From Planoprotostelium fungivorum (lineage: Eukaryota > Evosea > Variosea > Cavosteliida > Cavosteliaceae), in NCBI GenBank assembly GCA_003024175.1, contig MDYQ01000096.1, forward strand, positions 32,117-96,116: 64,000 bases of DNA, given 5' to 3'. The position numbers and the translations under genes were made by a program. Below, one piece after another: positions 21,460-33,378 of the stretch. The notes beneath the pieces are model-generated. The model was not told the DNA's origin and did not search any database. It was given only the letters and a program-made list of their open reading frames with translations. Position 1 is the first letter of the stretch; every line of letters starts with the position of its first letter.

Positions 21460-22790
21460 ATGACTCAGACACAACAACAAGGATCGACGGGGAGATGCAT
21501 CGTGAAGGGGAGGTATACCGTGGGAAAGACACTGTCGCATGGATCTTGGGGGAAGATCAAAGAAGGTACGGACATGCGAAGAGGTAAACGAGTCGCCATC
21601 AAGGTGACGACTCTACAGCCACTCACATATGTTTGTTTTGAGACATCGACACAAACAGCGTCACAAAGATATGATACATCTGATACTGTTTGGATTCTGA
21701 ACGTGTGACAGTTTATCGACTTGGAGAGAATTGGAGGAGACCAGGCCCAGCGAGAGATCGAAGTTCACTCTCGCATCAAACATCCCAACATTGTCGAGAT
21801 ATTCGACACACTGTTTCAACCCGAGACAACGAAAGAATGCTGTCTCATCATGGAACATCTAGAGGGTGTAGACCTCTTAGAGGTATATCATCACCATCGT
21901 TCGACGTCCGTGGTCTCACATGCATCGAGGTTATCACGAATCAACCCGGAGAGAGATTGAATGAACAGAAGGCCATCCAATATTTTCGACAGATACTGGA
22001 GGCCGTCAGTTACATGCACCAAAATGGAGTCGTCCATAGAGACTTGAAATTAGAGAATGTGAGATACTTTCCATCGCAAAGATCGCTCATAAGAACGTGT
22101 AGGTCATGATCACAAAGGACGATCGATGCAAACTGATCGATTTCGGTTTCGCAACAACGTGGAATTCTTCAAAATCTCTCGCCACGCCGTGTGGTACGCT
22201 AGAATACGCAGCTCCTGAGGTTACGAATGGCGGCACTTATCACGGACCGAAAGCAGACGTGTGGAGCATAGGAGTCATGATGTGAGCATCCGCTTCCATC
22301 CTCTTGATCTCTTCTTCTCCTCTCATCAAAGTGTATGTTACACACGTAGCACGCCATCGTCATCTGACATCAGAACGTGAAACTGATGTGATCTTCAGGT
22401 ACTGCTGCCTGACCGGGCACATCCCATGGAAAGGAGACAACCCATCTCAACAATACGAACTCATCCGTCGAGCTTACTGGACACCATCTCACCACCTCTC
22501 TCCCTTAGCTTCCGACGTGAGTTCTCTTTCATCTCTCCATCATCCATCATCTCAATCTCATCTGAAATCATCTTCTGATGGCAATGCAGTTCATCGATCA
22601 ATGTCTTCAAGTAGACCCAGACTGCAGAGCTGGCATATTAGATCTCTGCGAACATCCTCTCATCGTAAAGAGTGAGAAGTTCGAGCTGGGAGCCGGCCAG
22701 CAGCCGACAAGAGTGGATCGGGTGAACAAGAGGGGATCTGGAAAGTTGAAAAACTTTAGAGAGATGTGGAAGAATATTATTAAGGCCTGA
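21460..22790 (+). CDS. Serine/threonine protein kinase, CAMK/AMPK-like
   Basis: Complete kinase domain over seven or so exons: glycine loop LSHGSWGKIKEG, VAIK lysine, HPNIVEIFDTLFQPE (with the alphaC Glu upstream in QREIEVHSRIK), catalytic loop VVHRDLKLEN, DFG as IDFGFATTW, and activation segment TPCGTLEYAAPEV. These are followed by ADVWSIGVMMYCCLTGHIPW, then FIDQCLQVDPDCRAGI and the C-lobe. The HRDLKLEN and TPCGT...APE pattern is that of the CAMK/AMPK-related group. The first Gly of the glycine loop is replaced (Ser), otherwise all catalytic residues are present, so it should be active. The C-terminal tail is basic (RVNKRGSGKLKNFREMWKN) and only about 45 residues long. Stop TGA 22788-22790. 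Confidence 0.9.
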
Positions 22791-22914
22791 AGAGCACGAC
22801 TGTTAATTTGTAAGAAGATAAAGAACACATATTACGACGATACGGTGTCCATTGGAGACGATAAAAGACGAGCTCTGATGATGATGGTGATGATGATCGT
22901 GTGTATTGAAGAGT

Positions 22915-25582
22915 TCAAGATTGGATGTGTACGGCCTCCACTGGTTCTTCGCTCCTTCTCTGCAAAGGATTCCACTTGTCCTCCGAAGTGACTGCATACG
23001 AAACGACAGCCATGACCGTCACGAAACCAAATATCAAAGGAGCATCTGAAGAATAAACGTCAGTCTCTCTCTTCCTTCTTCTCCCTCACAATTAAAATTC
23101 TGCGAATCGACTGGAAATTCGAACGGAGAGAGCAGAACGGCCGTGGAGAAGGAGTTCCACAGGACGGACAGGACGCAGGCTGAGAGGGAGAAGATGGGAC
23201 TCATGCTCCATCTGCCGTTGGAGAATCGGTTGGGAGTGAAGATGAGACGACAGATAGCGATGAGACCGTAAGCGGTGAGAGTGGCTGGAGAGTTCGATTA
23301 TCGTTCTACAACGAGCCACTCACGAACTCCAGCGGCAGAAACAAGACTGGAGAATGCGACCTGACGTTCGAATGAATATCATCCATCTACACCGTTGTAG
23401 ATCACCTGAGAGGGTAATATCGTCAGGAGCAGTATGCCTGACACCACGGCAACGAACGTAACGGCATTCCTGGGAAATCCGTCTCTTCCCACGATTCCGA
23501 TCCAATTCGAGCCAGGTAAGACACCGTCTCTGGCGATGGCGTAGATCAATCTAGATGCTGCCACGATGGCCACCGCAGTGTTCTGGGCACAATGAATCGT
23601 GCCGTCTCAATTGAATGCGACCCATCAGGATCAGCGTGACGATACACACGACGTTCATGATCACGTGACCTCTGCTTCCCAGGGCCATGGCGTAGAGGCT
23701 GACGAAAGGTTGAGGTGCGTCCAGTTGGCTGAGTGTGTCTATATTTGGCGTGCAAAATAAGAATAAAATGAGAATGGGGAATCCGAATAAACCGGAGACG
23801 ACGGCAGACCAGAAGAGGCCGCTGTATGAAGTGAGTTTTGGCGGGTGATTTGAATTTCGAATCGTACCGAGCGGCGGCCTGGGAGGCGTTCTGTGTTTCT
23901 TCTGCGACGTGACCGGCGGCGTCGAATCCAACGAGGACACCGGCGGTTGCCAGGTAACCGAGGCACCAATTCCATCCAGGTGATGCTCCTGTATCGTTCA
24001 TCAATGGATGTCTCATCATATCACATCATATATCGTCGATTCAAATATTGATTTGTGGGGTTCCATGATGTTCACACATGATGACGATACGATGGTGATG
24101 TGATGATGATGGATGTTCACATGATGACATCATGTTGATGCAGATCTCATCGTGACGATCGGTTCACGATGTCATGTGTTTGTGATGGATTCGAACAGAT
24201 GACACGATGATGCATCACCCGTTCCATTGTATGTCGTCAGCAGGTAGTCTGAACTCTGAAAGCCGTACGTCTGATATACACCGATCGGCAGCCAGATCAA
24301 ATTCAAGAGAAAATCCAACACGATCATGAAAAATGTCACTCTCAGCAGCCACTTGTAGGCCCTCGCTGCAGAATGTCAATCTACAACGCGGCATTGGAAT
24401 GAAACCCACGCGGAATGTAGTTCAAGAGAACGGCGAGGACGAGCATGACTTCGGACAAGATCCAAGCTAAGGCGCGGAATTTGAAATTCGAATAGTCGAT
24501 ACCTCCGTCGAAATCGACTTGGAAAACGGTCAATTCTGACAAGAGGTAGTTGGCAGCCGCCTGAGAATTAACGGCTACGAAAGAGGTCCAAGCTGTCACG
24601 CTCCACCAAGCTACGACGAAGCCCGCCAGACGACCCCACCTGTACAGTAGGTGAATCAAATTGGCGGGAAAATTTTGGCGGGAAAGGTCTCACCTGGGTC
24701 CTGCAGATTGAGCCGCCCAGTAGTAGATGGAGCCGGCGGCAGGGAGTGCAGAACATATCTCGGCCAACATGGCCGCCGTGATGAAGGTAAAGACGCACGT
24801 CACGATGTAGTTGATCCTGATGGGTCATTACTTCTTCACTGGATCGGCATCATCTCGTCACAATCGCGATGAGAGGATGGCAGTGAGTTCGGAATCACGC
24901 ACCAGAAGGCCAGAGGACCGCCACCGTATAGACCGTAAGAGAAAGTGACGCGGATGCCTCCGACAAAGTATAAGGCACCGAAGCTGGCGGCGAAGTTTTC
25001 GAAGAACTTCCAAGTGCGATGGAGTGTCTGAATGGTTGAGTGTTTATTCTTTGGATGTGATCAAGTTGATCGATTTGAGAGGAATGAGAGGAGATGGACT
25101 CACTGGTTTGTATCCAAGGGACCTCTATAATGAAATTCATGTTAGTGAAGTTACGAATGTATATGATGATGATGTAAGTCATTTATAACGGTGTTGTCGA
25201 TGTGAAGAAAGAAAAAATGGGGGAGAGACCAACAAGAGGAGGACCATCGGCAACGCTCCCCTCGCAGGTATTATCCTGATCGGGTGCAGACGGTATGATC
25301 TCAGCCCGGCATGTGAAATGCGTACAGAAAAGTAACACATATACACAGCATGAGCACCCGTGGTTGCTGATGGACATCAGAGACAATTAGAGTCGGTCAA
25401 TGTGTAGCAGATCTTCGGGCATTGAGTCATTACCTTCGAACGAGGAGTGAAAAAGAGGAGGGAGGGTAGCGATGTCTTCAGGTTCCCATCTCATTGCTCG
25501 TGATCCATTCACTCACGAGATGCATTTCGTCCTCGTTCTGAATGTCAACGTCTGACTCGTTGCTGCTGTTGTTTTCTTCCAT
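22915..25582 (-). CDS. Amino-acid/GABA permease, APC superfamily (12 TM)
   Basis: Plasma- or organelle-membrane amino-acid transporter. Minus strand, ATG at 25582 ([20 protein letters not shown], a polar cytosolic N-terminus). Then LGYKPV and [20 protein letters not shown], and [13 protein letters not shown]. Next come [40 protein letters not shown] and [20 protein letters not shown]. The signature [19 protein letters not shown] matches the Uga4/BAT1-type bidirectional permease motif, followed by [20 protein letters not shown]. It ends [13 protein letters not shown]...VHIQS, stop at 22915-22917. Substrate cannot be set from sequence; GABA or polyamine/neutral amino acids are typical. Three introns carry copies of the TCTACAACG motif. 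The 5' exons between 25190 and 25560 are approximate. Confidence 0.9.
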
Positions 25583-25882
25583 CTCTGTTCTAGTGTATGT
25601 GTGGTGTCAATAGTCGGTATTGATTTTTTGCGTCAAGTGGCGAAATAAACTGACTGTTTTATTAGCATTTAGACGACACGAGCATCAACAGCACTGAGCT
25701 TTCTGGTATAGTCAGCAGATGCGATAGGCCTCCTCAATGTTGATTTGAAAGGGAAATGTTTACACCAAAAGTTACTCCCTTGGTTACGACGAGCTGAACA
25801 TGATGTATTGTAATAAACGATCGATACAAATTACATTCATTCGACCATGAAGGCCGCCATTGACTTCGATCTCTTGACTTCC
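25583..25882. other. Spacer; 3' flank of the next minus-strand gene
   Basis: No coding signal recognised. A minus-strand polyadenylation-type TTTATT occurs at about 25657. Confidence 0.3.
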
Positions 25883-26642
25883 TCAAGCGATTCTCTCTTC
25901 CGAAATCTCTGGGATCGTCCACAGTGTCTCCATCTTCTTGCACCTCTTCTCATGCAGTGTTCTTTGATTCTCTGTAAAGATTGGAATGTCTCTGAGCAGC
26001 TCATCCTCCACAGTGGGATCAGACACGGGCGTGTGGCACTGCCCGATGGTTGAGAAGAGCATCTTGTGTAAAGCCATCCAAGCGGGTTCGGCCTCTCTCT
26101 CTCTAGTCTATGGTTAGTGAAGAGTAAAATCGACGGTGAGGGAGATACCTTCTCTTCTGTGTCATCGTGTGTGGCGATATTATCAATTTATGTGTGTAGC
26201 GAAGAGAAAACCCTGGGTAGATGACGATATACTGCTGCGGGTGCCCACCGTGAGGATTTCCATCTGTGCGTATTTGTTGACAGGTACAAACTGCGGGCTG
26301 AATGATACCGTGTCACTCGCCGTGAATTTAACGTGATCGCAGGAATGACACGGAGTTTCGTGTCACGACAGACGATGAAGATCTGTTCTGTGGAGGTGAG
26401 GTTTCAGGAAAATCGATCATCTTGTCTATTTTAAGTTTTCGACTCTCACCTGAAGGTTGCAGGGACCGTCATACACCCAGAGAACTCATGAGGTTAAGCC
26501 AAATATCTCCAGTTCTGAGCATTCAACGAAGATCCAGAGTAAGCTCAGAGGTCAGGGCATTCTGTGGAATCTGAGTTACAGACTTCGCAGCCGTGTTGAT
26601 CTGAGAATGGTCTCGGCCTAGCCACTGTCGAATGGGCTCCAT
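25883..26642 (-). CDS. Unresolved minus-strand gene(s), function unknown
   Basis: Several minus-strand stretches look coding. From the 5' side: MEPIRQWLGRDHSQINTAAK (ATG 26642); VLWVYDGPCNLQ, which joins after an intron to IFIVCRDTKLRVIPAIT; then PQFVPVNKYAQMEILT; and QYIVIYPGFSLRYTHKLIIS. Last is AWMALHKMLFSTIGQCHTPV leading to METLWTIPEISEERIA (stop at 25883-25885). Some joins are phase-compatible but I could not make one uninterrupted model: the segment 26180-26240 needs a splice I cannot place, and a stop at 26183 would end a shorter gene. It may be one gene or two. Family not recognised. Confidence 0.35.
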
Positions 26643-27154
26643 ATAAACAAATGATGGTAAATCGGCATCGAAATCGAGACAATTTCGGTCTCAGTGTAGA
26701 CGCAACCCGCGAGCAGTCTGTCCTCACTTTTTCTCAAGACAAGAGGTGAGATCATCTATCTGGTTCATTATTTCTCTTTCATTACTATACAAGGATGTTA
26801 ACCATGTCCGTGTTTCACATGAATAACTTTGATTACACCTAGACAATTCTGATCGATCACATCAACAAATCACACGTGTTTGTTGGAATCACCTGACATA
26901 TTTGTAGGCCCTCAACATACCTTTTTCAAAATAAACCATCTGTATTCAAAGTACACTTTTTTGGTTGTTCATTATTGATCGCCTGATATCACATTCTCTC
27001 ACAATCGTTAAATCCAACTCGATCATTTTTTGCTTGTTCGCTCTCGTCTCTCGCTGACCATCATCTTCAGGCCGTCCATCGGATCTGATCACGGTTCACC
27101 ATCCTTGTCTACAACAACGGTCCAATCATTTGCTCCAGCAAATGACAGGGGAGC
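26643..27154. other. Spacer upstream of the EamA transporter
   Basis: AT-rich, no gene seen. 5' parts of the minus-strand gene could extend to about 26730. Confidence 0.3.
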
Positions 27155-28878
27155 ATGAGACACAATGTCTTGGCCCTCTTTCGATGGATTCACTCGAGGA
27201 AAGAGATCTTCGTCTTACACTTTGTTCTCTTCCTGATCCAGTTTACCAATGCTCTTCACATTGTATGCATGCGATACGCTACGGTCTATATTCACCCCTT
27301 CGGTGATTCTATTTCACCTCGTTATATGTCTCACCTCCGTTAGCATACGCGATGCTGCGCATTATGATGGCTGTACCGATCTTGTTCGCCTTCTCTTATC
27401 GGCCTGGCCAACCAAAAGTGACATTCTCGCCTTCATTCTGAGGATCTATACTTCTTTCTTTGTCTTGTGATGTCTTGGCATCAACTGATTTACTACAGAT
27501 TATGCCAAAGGGGAGGACATGGTTGTGGATCATCGCACTATCCATGTTCGGCGTTGTCTTCAATCAAGTGCTTGTCGTCTCCGCAATGCGTTTCTCCACA
27601 GCTACCACCGCGGTCATCCTCTTACCAACGAGTGAAGCTCTCATTCTATCAACTCGCTGACCACCCACAGTCCCCACTGTCACACTCACAGTGGGTCTCA
27701 TCTTTCGTCAAGAGTCATTCGCTTGGACCAAGGTATCGTGTGATGCTTTCCATCGCGAAGACAGACGTATTCTTACTGTCATCTGACGATTAGAGAGAAG
27801 CATGAAGTGACGATGTTGGACAGGTATTAGCCATCGTTCTCTCCTTCATAGGCGTCATCGCTCTCTCTGGATTCGATCGACTGGCTCAATTTTCAGATTC
27901 GAGAGTATTGATCGGTAGCACTCTTCTCGTACTCAATTTCGCCTCTTTTGCCATCTACCTCGTGCTGCAGAAATTGGCTCTACAGGTGAACACGCGACAC
28001 TTCATCACAAACTCATGATCTCATCGTCTATGAAATATCCATCAGCACACAGAGCTGACTTTTCATCATCACGTTATTTGTGATCGCCTCATTGACGATC
28101 ACATCGATCACGATCTCATCATCATCGCGTACTATCATCTCATCGTACCATTCAGAGATTTCCCAACGGCCTAGTACTCACTTCTTGGACCATGCTGACC
28201 GGTGGCATCGTCATACTCGTCGCGGGTACTACCTCCATCCTCACCGGGCTCGTGGAGCTGCGATGGGACGTTCCTCCACTGGGATGGGTGAGATGCTCCA
28301 TCCTCCTCCACTCACCTTCCCAGATCTGCGTCACCTTCTCCGGTGTCGCTGGAACCGGTCTCATTTACATGGGAACCACTTACGCTCTCAAACGTACTTC
28401 GGTTTCCATGACATCAGGTTACAGCAGCGTCCAGGCCATTGTGGGTACCATGTTGGCTTGGTCGATATTGGGAGAGAGGATCGAATGGATGCAGGCTATA
28501 GGTCAGTATCTTGTATTGTTCTTCACCCAATTATGGACGTGCTCGTGATCGTATGAGATGCGATCATCTTGTGATCATCACGACATGATCGGAACTCACT
28601 TCACACTCAGGTGCGCCTTTTATCTTGGGCGGTTTGATTTTATCAGTCAGAGAGCAATACCTGAAAGAGAAGGTAACATTGACAAGAGATTCTCCTCGTT
28701 CACACCGTTCAAACAGATGGGAGACACAACGCAATACAAGAGTTTAAAGGGAGATCACACGGAAACGACAAACGGAAACGTAATAGAAGAATCTGTTGAG
28801 GTGAGTCACCGTGTGATGTATCGAATGATTGAAACTCCGACGCAGATGGTTCGAATCGAAAATGAAGAAGTGAGATAG
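27155..28878 (+). CDS. EamA/DMT-family transporter (10 TM)
   Basis: Drug/metabolite-transporter superfamily membrane protein, related in layout to WAT1-like and nucleotide-sugar-type carriers. Exons give alternating hydrophobic helices: FVLHFVLFLIQFTNALHIVC, AYAMLRIMMAVPILFAFSYR, TWLWIIALSMFGVVFNQVLV, then RFSTATTAVILLPTIPTVTL (the family's conserved helix 3-4). After VLAIVLSFIGVIALSGFDRL a second EamA repeat follows: GVAGTGLIYMGTTYALKRTS, SVQAIVGTMLAWSILGERI, and a last helix APFILGGLILSVREQYLKEK. The second half repeats the ALKRTS...LGERI pattern expected of EamA. Splice phases were checked at 27301-27342 and 27628-27670. The C-terminal tail is acidic and polar. Stop 28876-28878. Substrate unknown. 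Confidence 0.85.
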
Positions 28879-28927
28879 TCAAGTCCATCGAGAAGAATAA
28901 ATGAGATTCAATTCGGGCGATGGACTT

Positions 28928-29758
28928 TTATAGCTTCGGACTGGTGAATTCGAGATTGCTCTCGGTCTCTCTCAATTTCTTCAGCAGAGGCTCGTATTCA
29001 GGGAACAGCGACTCTGTCATGTGGAGACAGTACTTGACCAACGTGATCTGACTCAAGACTAGGCGATTCCAGTTGATGTCGAAGGTGGTTAGCAGACCGC
29101 TGCTCAAGAAGGAATAGACGACGATGTCGGTGGTGGTGAACGTCTCCGTTCCGTGAAAGTATCTCTTCCCTTGTGACTTGACTACCATGTCACTCACTGC
29201 ATCTTGCATGAGGGATTCGATCTGATCATCAATCAACATCATCGTTTAGAGCCTTTGACGTTCTCATACCTCTTCATCGGAGTGTCTCGCTGTTCCTTGA
29301 GCCCACAAAGCGTGATAGATTTTTCTACTGAGATTCCACCCCACGACAGAGCGAACTGGCCAGACGACCGATCTCAGCATGGTGTTGACGATGTTGGTGT
29401 AGTTGGGCTCGTCCAGCCACCTCTGCTTGACGACACAGGGATAGATCTTCTCCTCCAAATAAGCTTGCCACGCTCGCCCGTCTACCTTTTGTTCGGGCGT
29501 GAGGTTGACATCTAAGTCATTCGAGACCCCTTCCTTGACCAGATGTTTGATGCAGAAGTCAGAATCCGTCACGATAACTCCGTTGCATTCGATGTAGGGG
29601 AGCTTCTGTTTGGGGCAGAATTGGTCATGCAAGGTCGAATGGAGTCGATGTAGTCTTTAAAGAAAGAAGAATGCTTGAAGTTTGTGACAGAAAGCGGAGG
29701 CGGAGGGCTCATCCTTCCTCTTCGGGAAAGCGAAGAAGGCGACTGGCTGCTGGGTCAT
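28928..29758 (-). CDS. FAXC/metaxin-like protein with glutathione-S-transferase fold
   Basis: Minus strand. N-terminal thioredoxin-like part: MTQQPVAFFAFPKRKDEPSA, SAFCHKLQAFF, then HDQFCPKQKLPYIECNGVIV and TDSDFCIKHLVKE. The C-terminal helical part has WQAYLEEKIYPCVVKQRWLD, HSDEEIESLMQDAVSDMVVK and TTDIVVYSFLSSGLLTTFD. It ends NLEFTSPKL (stop 28928-28930). The order and the 'KLPYIE-NG...DSDF' block match the failed-axon-connections (FAXC) / metaxin group. These are membrane-associated GST-like proteins, not classical detoxifying enzymes. An upstream open segment (about 29770-29940) encodes a hydrophobic helix (HLLILMQLLIVKSVIILRIF), which would fit FAXC's N-terminal anchor. The junction at about 29650-29665 (CTTTCTTTAAAG) has no usable GT donor within intron distance, so the model is broken there: a small assembly error or an atypical intron. 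Start codon uncertain. Confidence 0.72.
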
Positions 29759-30734
29759 GGTGTTGTCGTGGTTGTTTTTGTCGTGTCAGGGTTGTCATCG
29801 GTCCACCCGAAAGTCGAACCGAAGATTCGCAGTATAATGACACTCTTTACAATCAGCAGCTGCATGAGAATGAGAAGATGTTGCTCTTCCTCCTCGATAG
29901 AGGCCGTGTCTCGCTCATGTTGGTGTGAAATAATTGGGAGGGTTGCATCAGCGTCTGCGACAGTGACGTGAAGTTCACCACATGATGCGATCTGATATTA
30001 ATACAATCTACGAATTCGTGCGATGTCATTGGCAGAATGCGATAACACCATGACCATTCTGTGATATTCGAGATTGCGCTAAGGTGGGGTGGAGGAGCAC
30101 CATATCTTTATTCGAGACGATCTCACCGGTCAGATTCTCTGTGAGCGGAGTTGCCCCAGGTGTGGCTGAAATTCGTAAGAGATTCGCGGGCGACCGTGTA
30201 CGAAGAAGATCTACAAATGATTGGTGAGGATATATATTACCTCCTATGTCTATTTATGGAAATGGAAGCTTCCAGCCCCGCCGTGCATCAATCGATGGAG
30301 AACCGCAATGACCCACCCTCCTGCGAACGCCTGCTGTTCAACGCCTTCCGCTTCCTTCGAGGCTGTTAACGCTCCTGCGATGGAGGCTGTTGCGAAACAT
30401 GGTACCATAGGGAAGCTGAGGGTGAAACGATTTTGACATCCAACGGACGATCTGGTCTGTGTGAATTAGGCGAGACAGAGGGAAACAGCCTCGAATTTTC
30501 AATGCAAGCTTGATATGGCTTAATTTAGCTCATATGCCACATTTTTAATCAGGTTAGATGAGGGAGAGACATTTTTAATCGCCGGTTGCCAAGGATTTGG
30601 GTCACCGAGATTTCAAGATGGTGGTAACCATTGGCACCCAAGGAAGCCTGACCCGCGTAAGGTTATTAAGGCATACAAAAGTGCAGCGGTGTGGCGCACG
30701 CTGCCTGGGTCAACCAGACCATTATATTCCTATC
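29759..30734. other. Long stretch with only doubtful short frames
   Basis: Contains the possible FAXC 5' exon (29770-29940). Also a plus-strand frame around 30140-30220 (VAEIRKRFAGDRVRRRS) and overlapping open frames on both strands at 30255-30436, for example MVPCFATASIAGALTASKEA on the minus strand from ATG 30408. None has family support. 30530-30580 contains the repeated phrase ACATTTTTAATC, possibly promoter-proximal. Confidence 0.3.
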
Positions 30735-33231
30735 ATGGTCCAGAACAAGGTGGTACCCTTCGAGTTAGAATCGATAAAATCAGCAACGTCTAATGTGAGT
30801 CTGTCGTCGCTGTGGAAGAGAGAAGAGAAGGGATGGAGGAATAGACTAGCCTACTTCCTATCAATCCGAAGCTTCAGCATCATGCTGACCATCTTCGTGA
30901 TGGTCCTGGCCGCCCTGGTAACACTGGTCGTGGCCCAATATACACAATCCATCATCGTGAGGCAATTGGTGGAGGACAGATCAGTGGGAAGTTTCTCTCT
31001 CACGAGCTCCATTTTAGCCGAAACAGCCTCATACGGTTCACGCCTGACGAAACTGAGTGAGCATTGATGCCATCTTCTGGAATGACACCTGACTCATTTG
31101 CAGTGGGGACATACATTCAGACGTCCAATACGTCAGCTCTTTCGGGTAATGAGACTGTATCTTCTACTTGGTTACACATCATGGAGATGTCAAGAGTCAA
31201 TGGACTGCAGGTGCCGATCTTTCAAAAAGTAATCATCTAACCCACCACAGACGAATACCAAATTCTATTTCATGGCATTATCACCAGTGGATGGTAGAGC
31301 TCTCTTCACAGATCCCACATACTTTTACCAGAGCACTGTCGTCAACGGAGCCCGAAATCTACGTTGGCAGGGCTGGGAGGTAGATGATCAACTCCTGACC
31401 CGATTCAATCGCAGTGTCACTCCCTTGTTCGACGCGTTGTATCCATCCACATCCTTCTACAGCGCGAGTCGCATGGGTCCGTCACCCCCGTGCAACACCA
31501 ATTATCAGACAAGAGATCTCGTTTTGCAAGGTGCCGCCTCCAGCACATACCCTGCCACGACAGACAACTACGTTGTGTGCGATGAGAACAACCGACCGTT
31601 GGCGGGTCTGCGATCAGGTGCGGCCATCGGCAGGTGAAACGGAATGATCTCCTCCTCGTCTCACTCCTCCAGTTTGGTGGAGGCCCTCAATAGCACAGCT
31701 TCTCTCTCGGTCGTCATCAACATGAATCGTCAGCTGGTGTGCTCTTCCACGAACGATGCTCCCTTCATCAACGGAACGAGATCGTACGCTCCCAATAGCA
31801 CCGTAGATTGGATCGCAATGGTGGCGTCCATGGTGCCAGTCAATGGGCCCATGAGAGAGACGATCCGTTATCAAGGCAACAAGTACCTCCTGGTCTCAGA
31901 TCAAATTCCAGATATCTCGGCCAACTGGACGCTCGTGCAGTTACACTCGCTCTCGAAGCAAGATAGTATCAACAACCAATATTTGGGGTGATGATCATAA
32001 TTGGGAGTGAAGAGGAAGCTGAAACATCTGCAGAATCACTATCGCCGCCTTGGCTGGAGTCGTGATGATCATGATCCTCTTTGTCAGCGTCGCGACTTAT
32101 TACATGACACAACCTCTCCGTGACCTCACCTTCGAGCTCTACAAGGTAGCTCGTCTGGAGTTGGATCTGAAGGGTCTAAATGTCCCTTTTCTGTGGGAGG
32201 CCAAGAAGTTATCGAAAGCCTTCTCTCAGCTCCACTCCGCCATCACTTCATTCAAGAAGTTTGTTCCATCCCAAGTCATCGTCAACATCCTCAAGTACAA
32301 TCGCGAGGCGGTCAGTCACCTGTCCCAGGCGAAATGTACGGTCATGTTCCAGGACATCGAGGGCTTCACAACGCTGGCTGAGAGCATGAACCCATTGGAT
32401 CTGGCCTCTCTCACGGAGGAATATCTGGAAGCCATGACGGAGATCGTGACACTGCACGGAGGTACGGTGGACAAGTACATCGGGGATTGTGAGTACAAAT
32501 GATCGTGACGAGATTTCTGACATCGTCAGGTGTGATGAGCATCTTCAATAAGCCCGAAGCACTCGCTGACCATGCCGCCGCCGCTTGTCGCTGCGCTGTA
32601 GCCTGCCAGACTGCTCTCATCACACTGAACAAGAGGTGAGGTGATCTGGAGCCGAACCGAATTGACACATTACAGTTGGAAGCGGAGGTATAGCGTGGTG
32701 CTGAACACGAGAATCGGTATCAACACGGGAGACGTATTGGTCGGCAACATGGGATCAGATCACAGGATGAACTACACGGTCATCGGAGACAATGTAAATA
32801 TCGCCGCCAGACTGGAAGCCGTCAACAAGGTGAAAATCGATTCGATTCCATATCGTCACAGAGGCTGACGTTGACTCCAGGTGTTCGGGACCAACATCAT
32901 CATCTCTGAATCCGTTTTCACCACTGCACCACCGGACTGCATGACGAGACGTCTATCCACAGTCAAAGTGCCCGGGAAGACATCACAGATCAGCATCTAC
33001 GAGCTGTGCGCGCAGACGGAGGAGAAGAAAGTCTTGTTCGCTGGATACGAGAGAGCCCTCCAGCTGTTTGAAGATTTTCGCATGAACGATGCGATGGTGG
33101 TCTTGAGGCAGATCACGGCGTCGTCATCAACATACGATGAAGCTTGCCAACGGCTGATGAGAAGAATCGAAGAAAGTCCAGACAGTCGACCGAACGGATG
33201 GACAGCCACTGAAACATTGACAAAGGGTTGA
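30735..33231 (+). CDS. Membrane-bound class III adenylyl cyclase with extracellular sensor domain
   Basis: Makes cAMP from ATP at the membrane. N-terminal cytosolic segment ([20 protein letters not shown]), first helix [20 protein letters not shown], then an extracellular region of about 330 residues with many N-glycosylation sites. A second helix [20 protein letters not shown] leads to a HAMP-like linker ([20 protein letters not shown]). The cyclase homology domain has FQDIEGFT and VDKYIGDGVMSIF (both metal-binding Asp; the Lys is the adenine-recognising type) and [16 protein letters not shown] (Thr at the second specificity site; Asn and Arg for the transition state). This set indicates an ATP-specific class IIIb enzyme working as a homodimer. 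The C-terminus carries a TPR-like helical segment ([20 protein letters not shown]). The single-domain, two-TM layout is bacterial-like, common in amoebae and other protists. Stop 33229-33231. Confidence 0.92.
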
Positions 33232-33378
33232 TAGACGATCAATCAAGCCACGCTCGAACGAAAGAGAGTACTGCTAGATTTGTATCAAGTGTCAGATTTA
33301 ACAACGATCGTCTGTGTATTCATGCCAAATAACTGCTTTTACATCGGCATATCAATCGTTATCCTTGTACAATTAAAT

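Noticed and set aside
30140-30436. Overlapping open frames on both strands (for example ATASIAGALTASKEAEG on minus, NAPAMEAVAKHGT on plus)
   Set aside because: Both strands look equally open, no motif, no splice partner; I could not choose a gene, so none is annotated.
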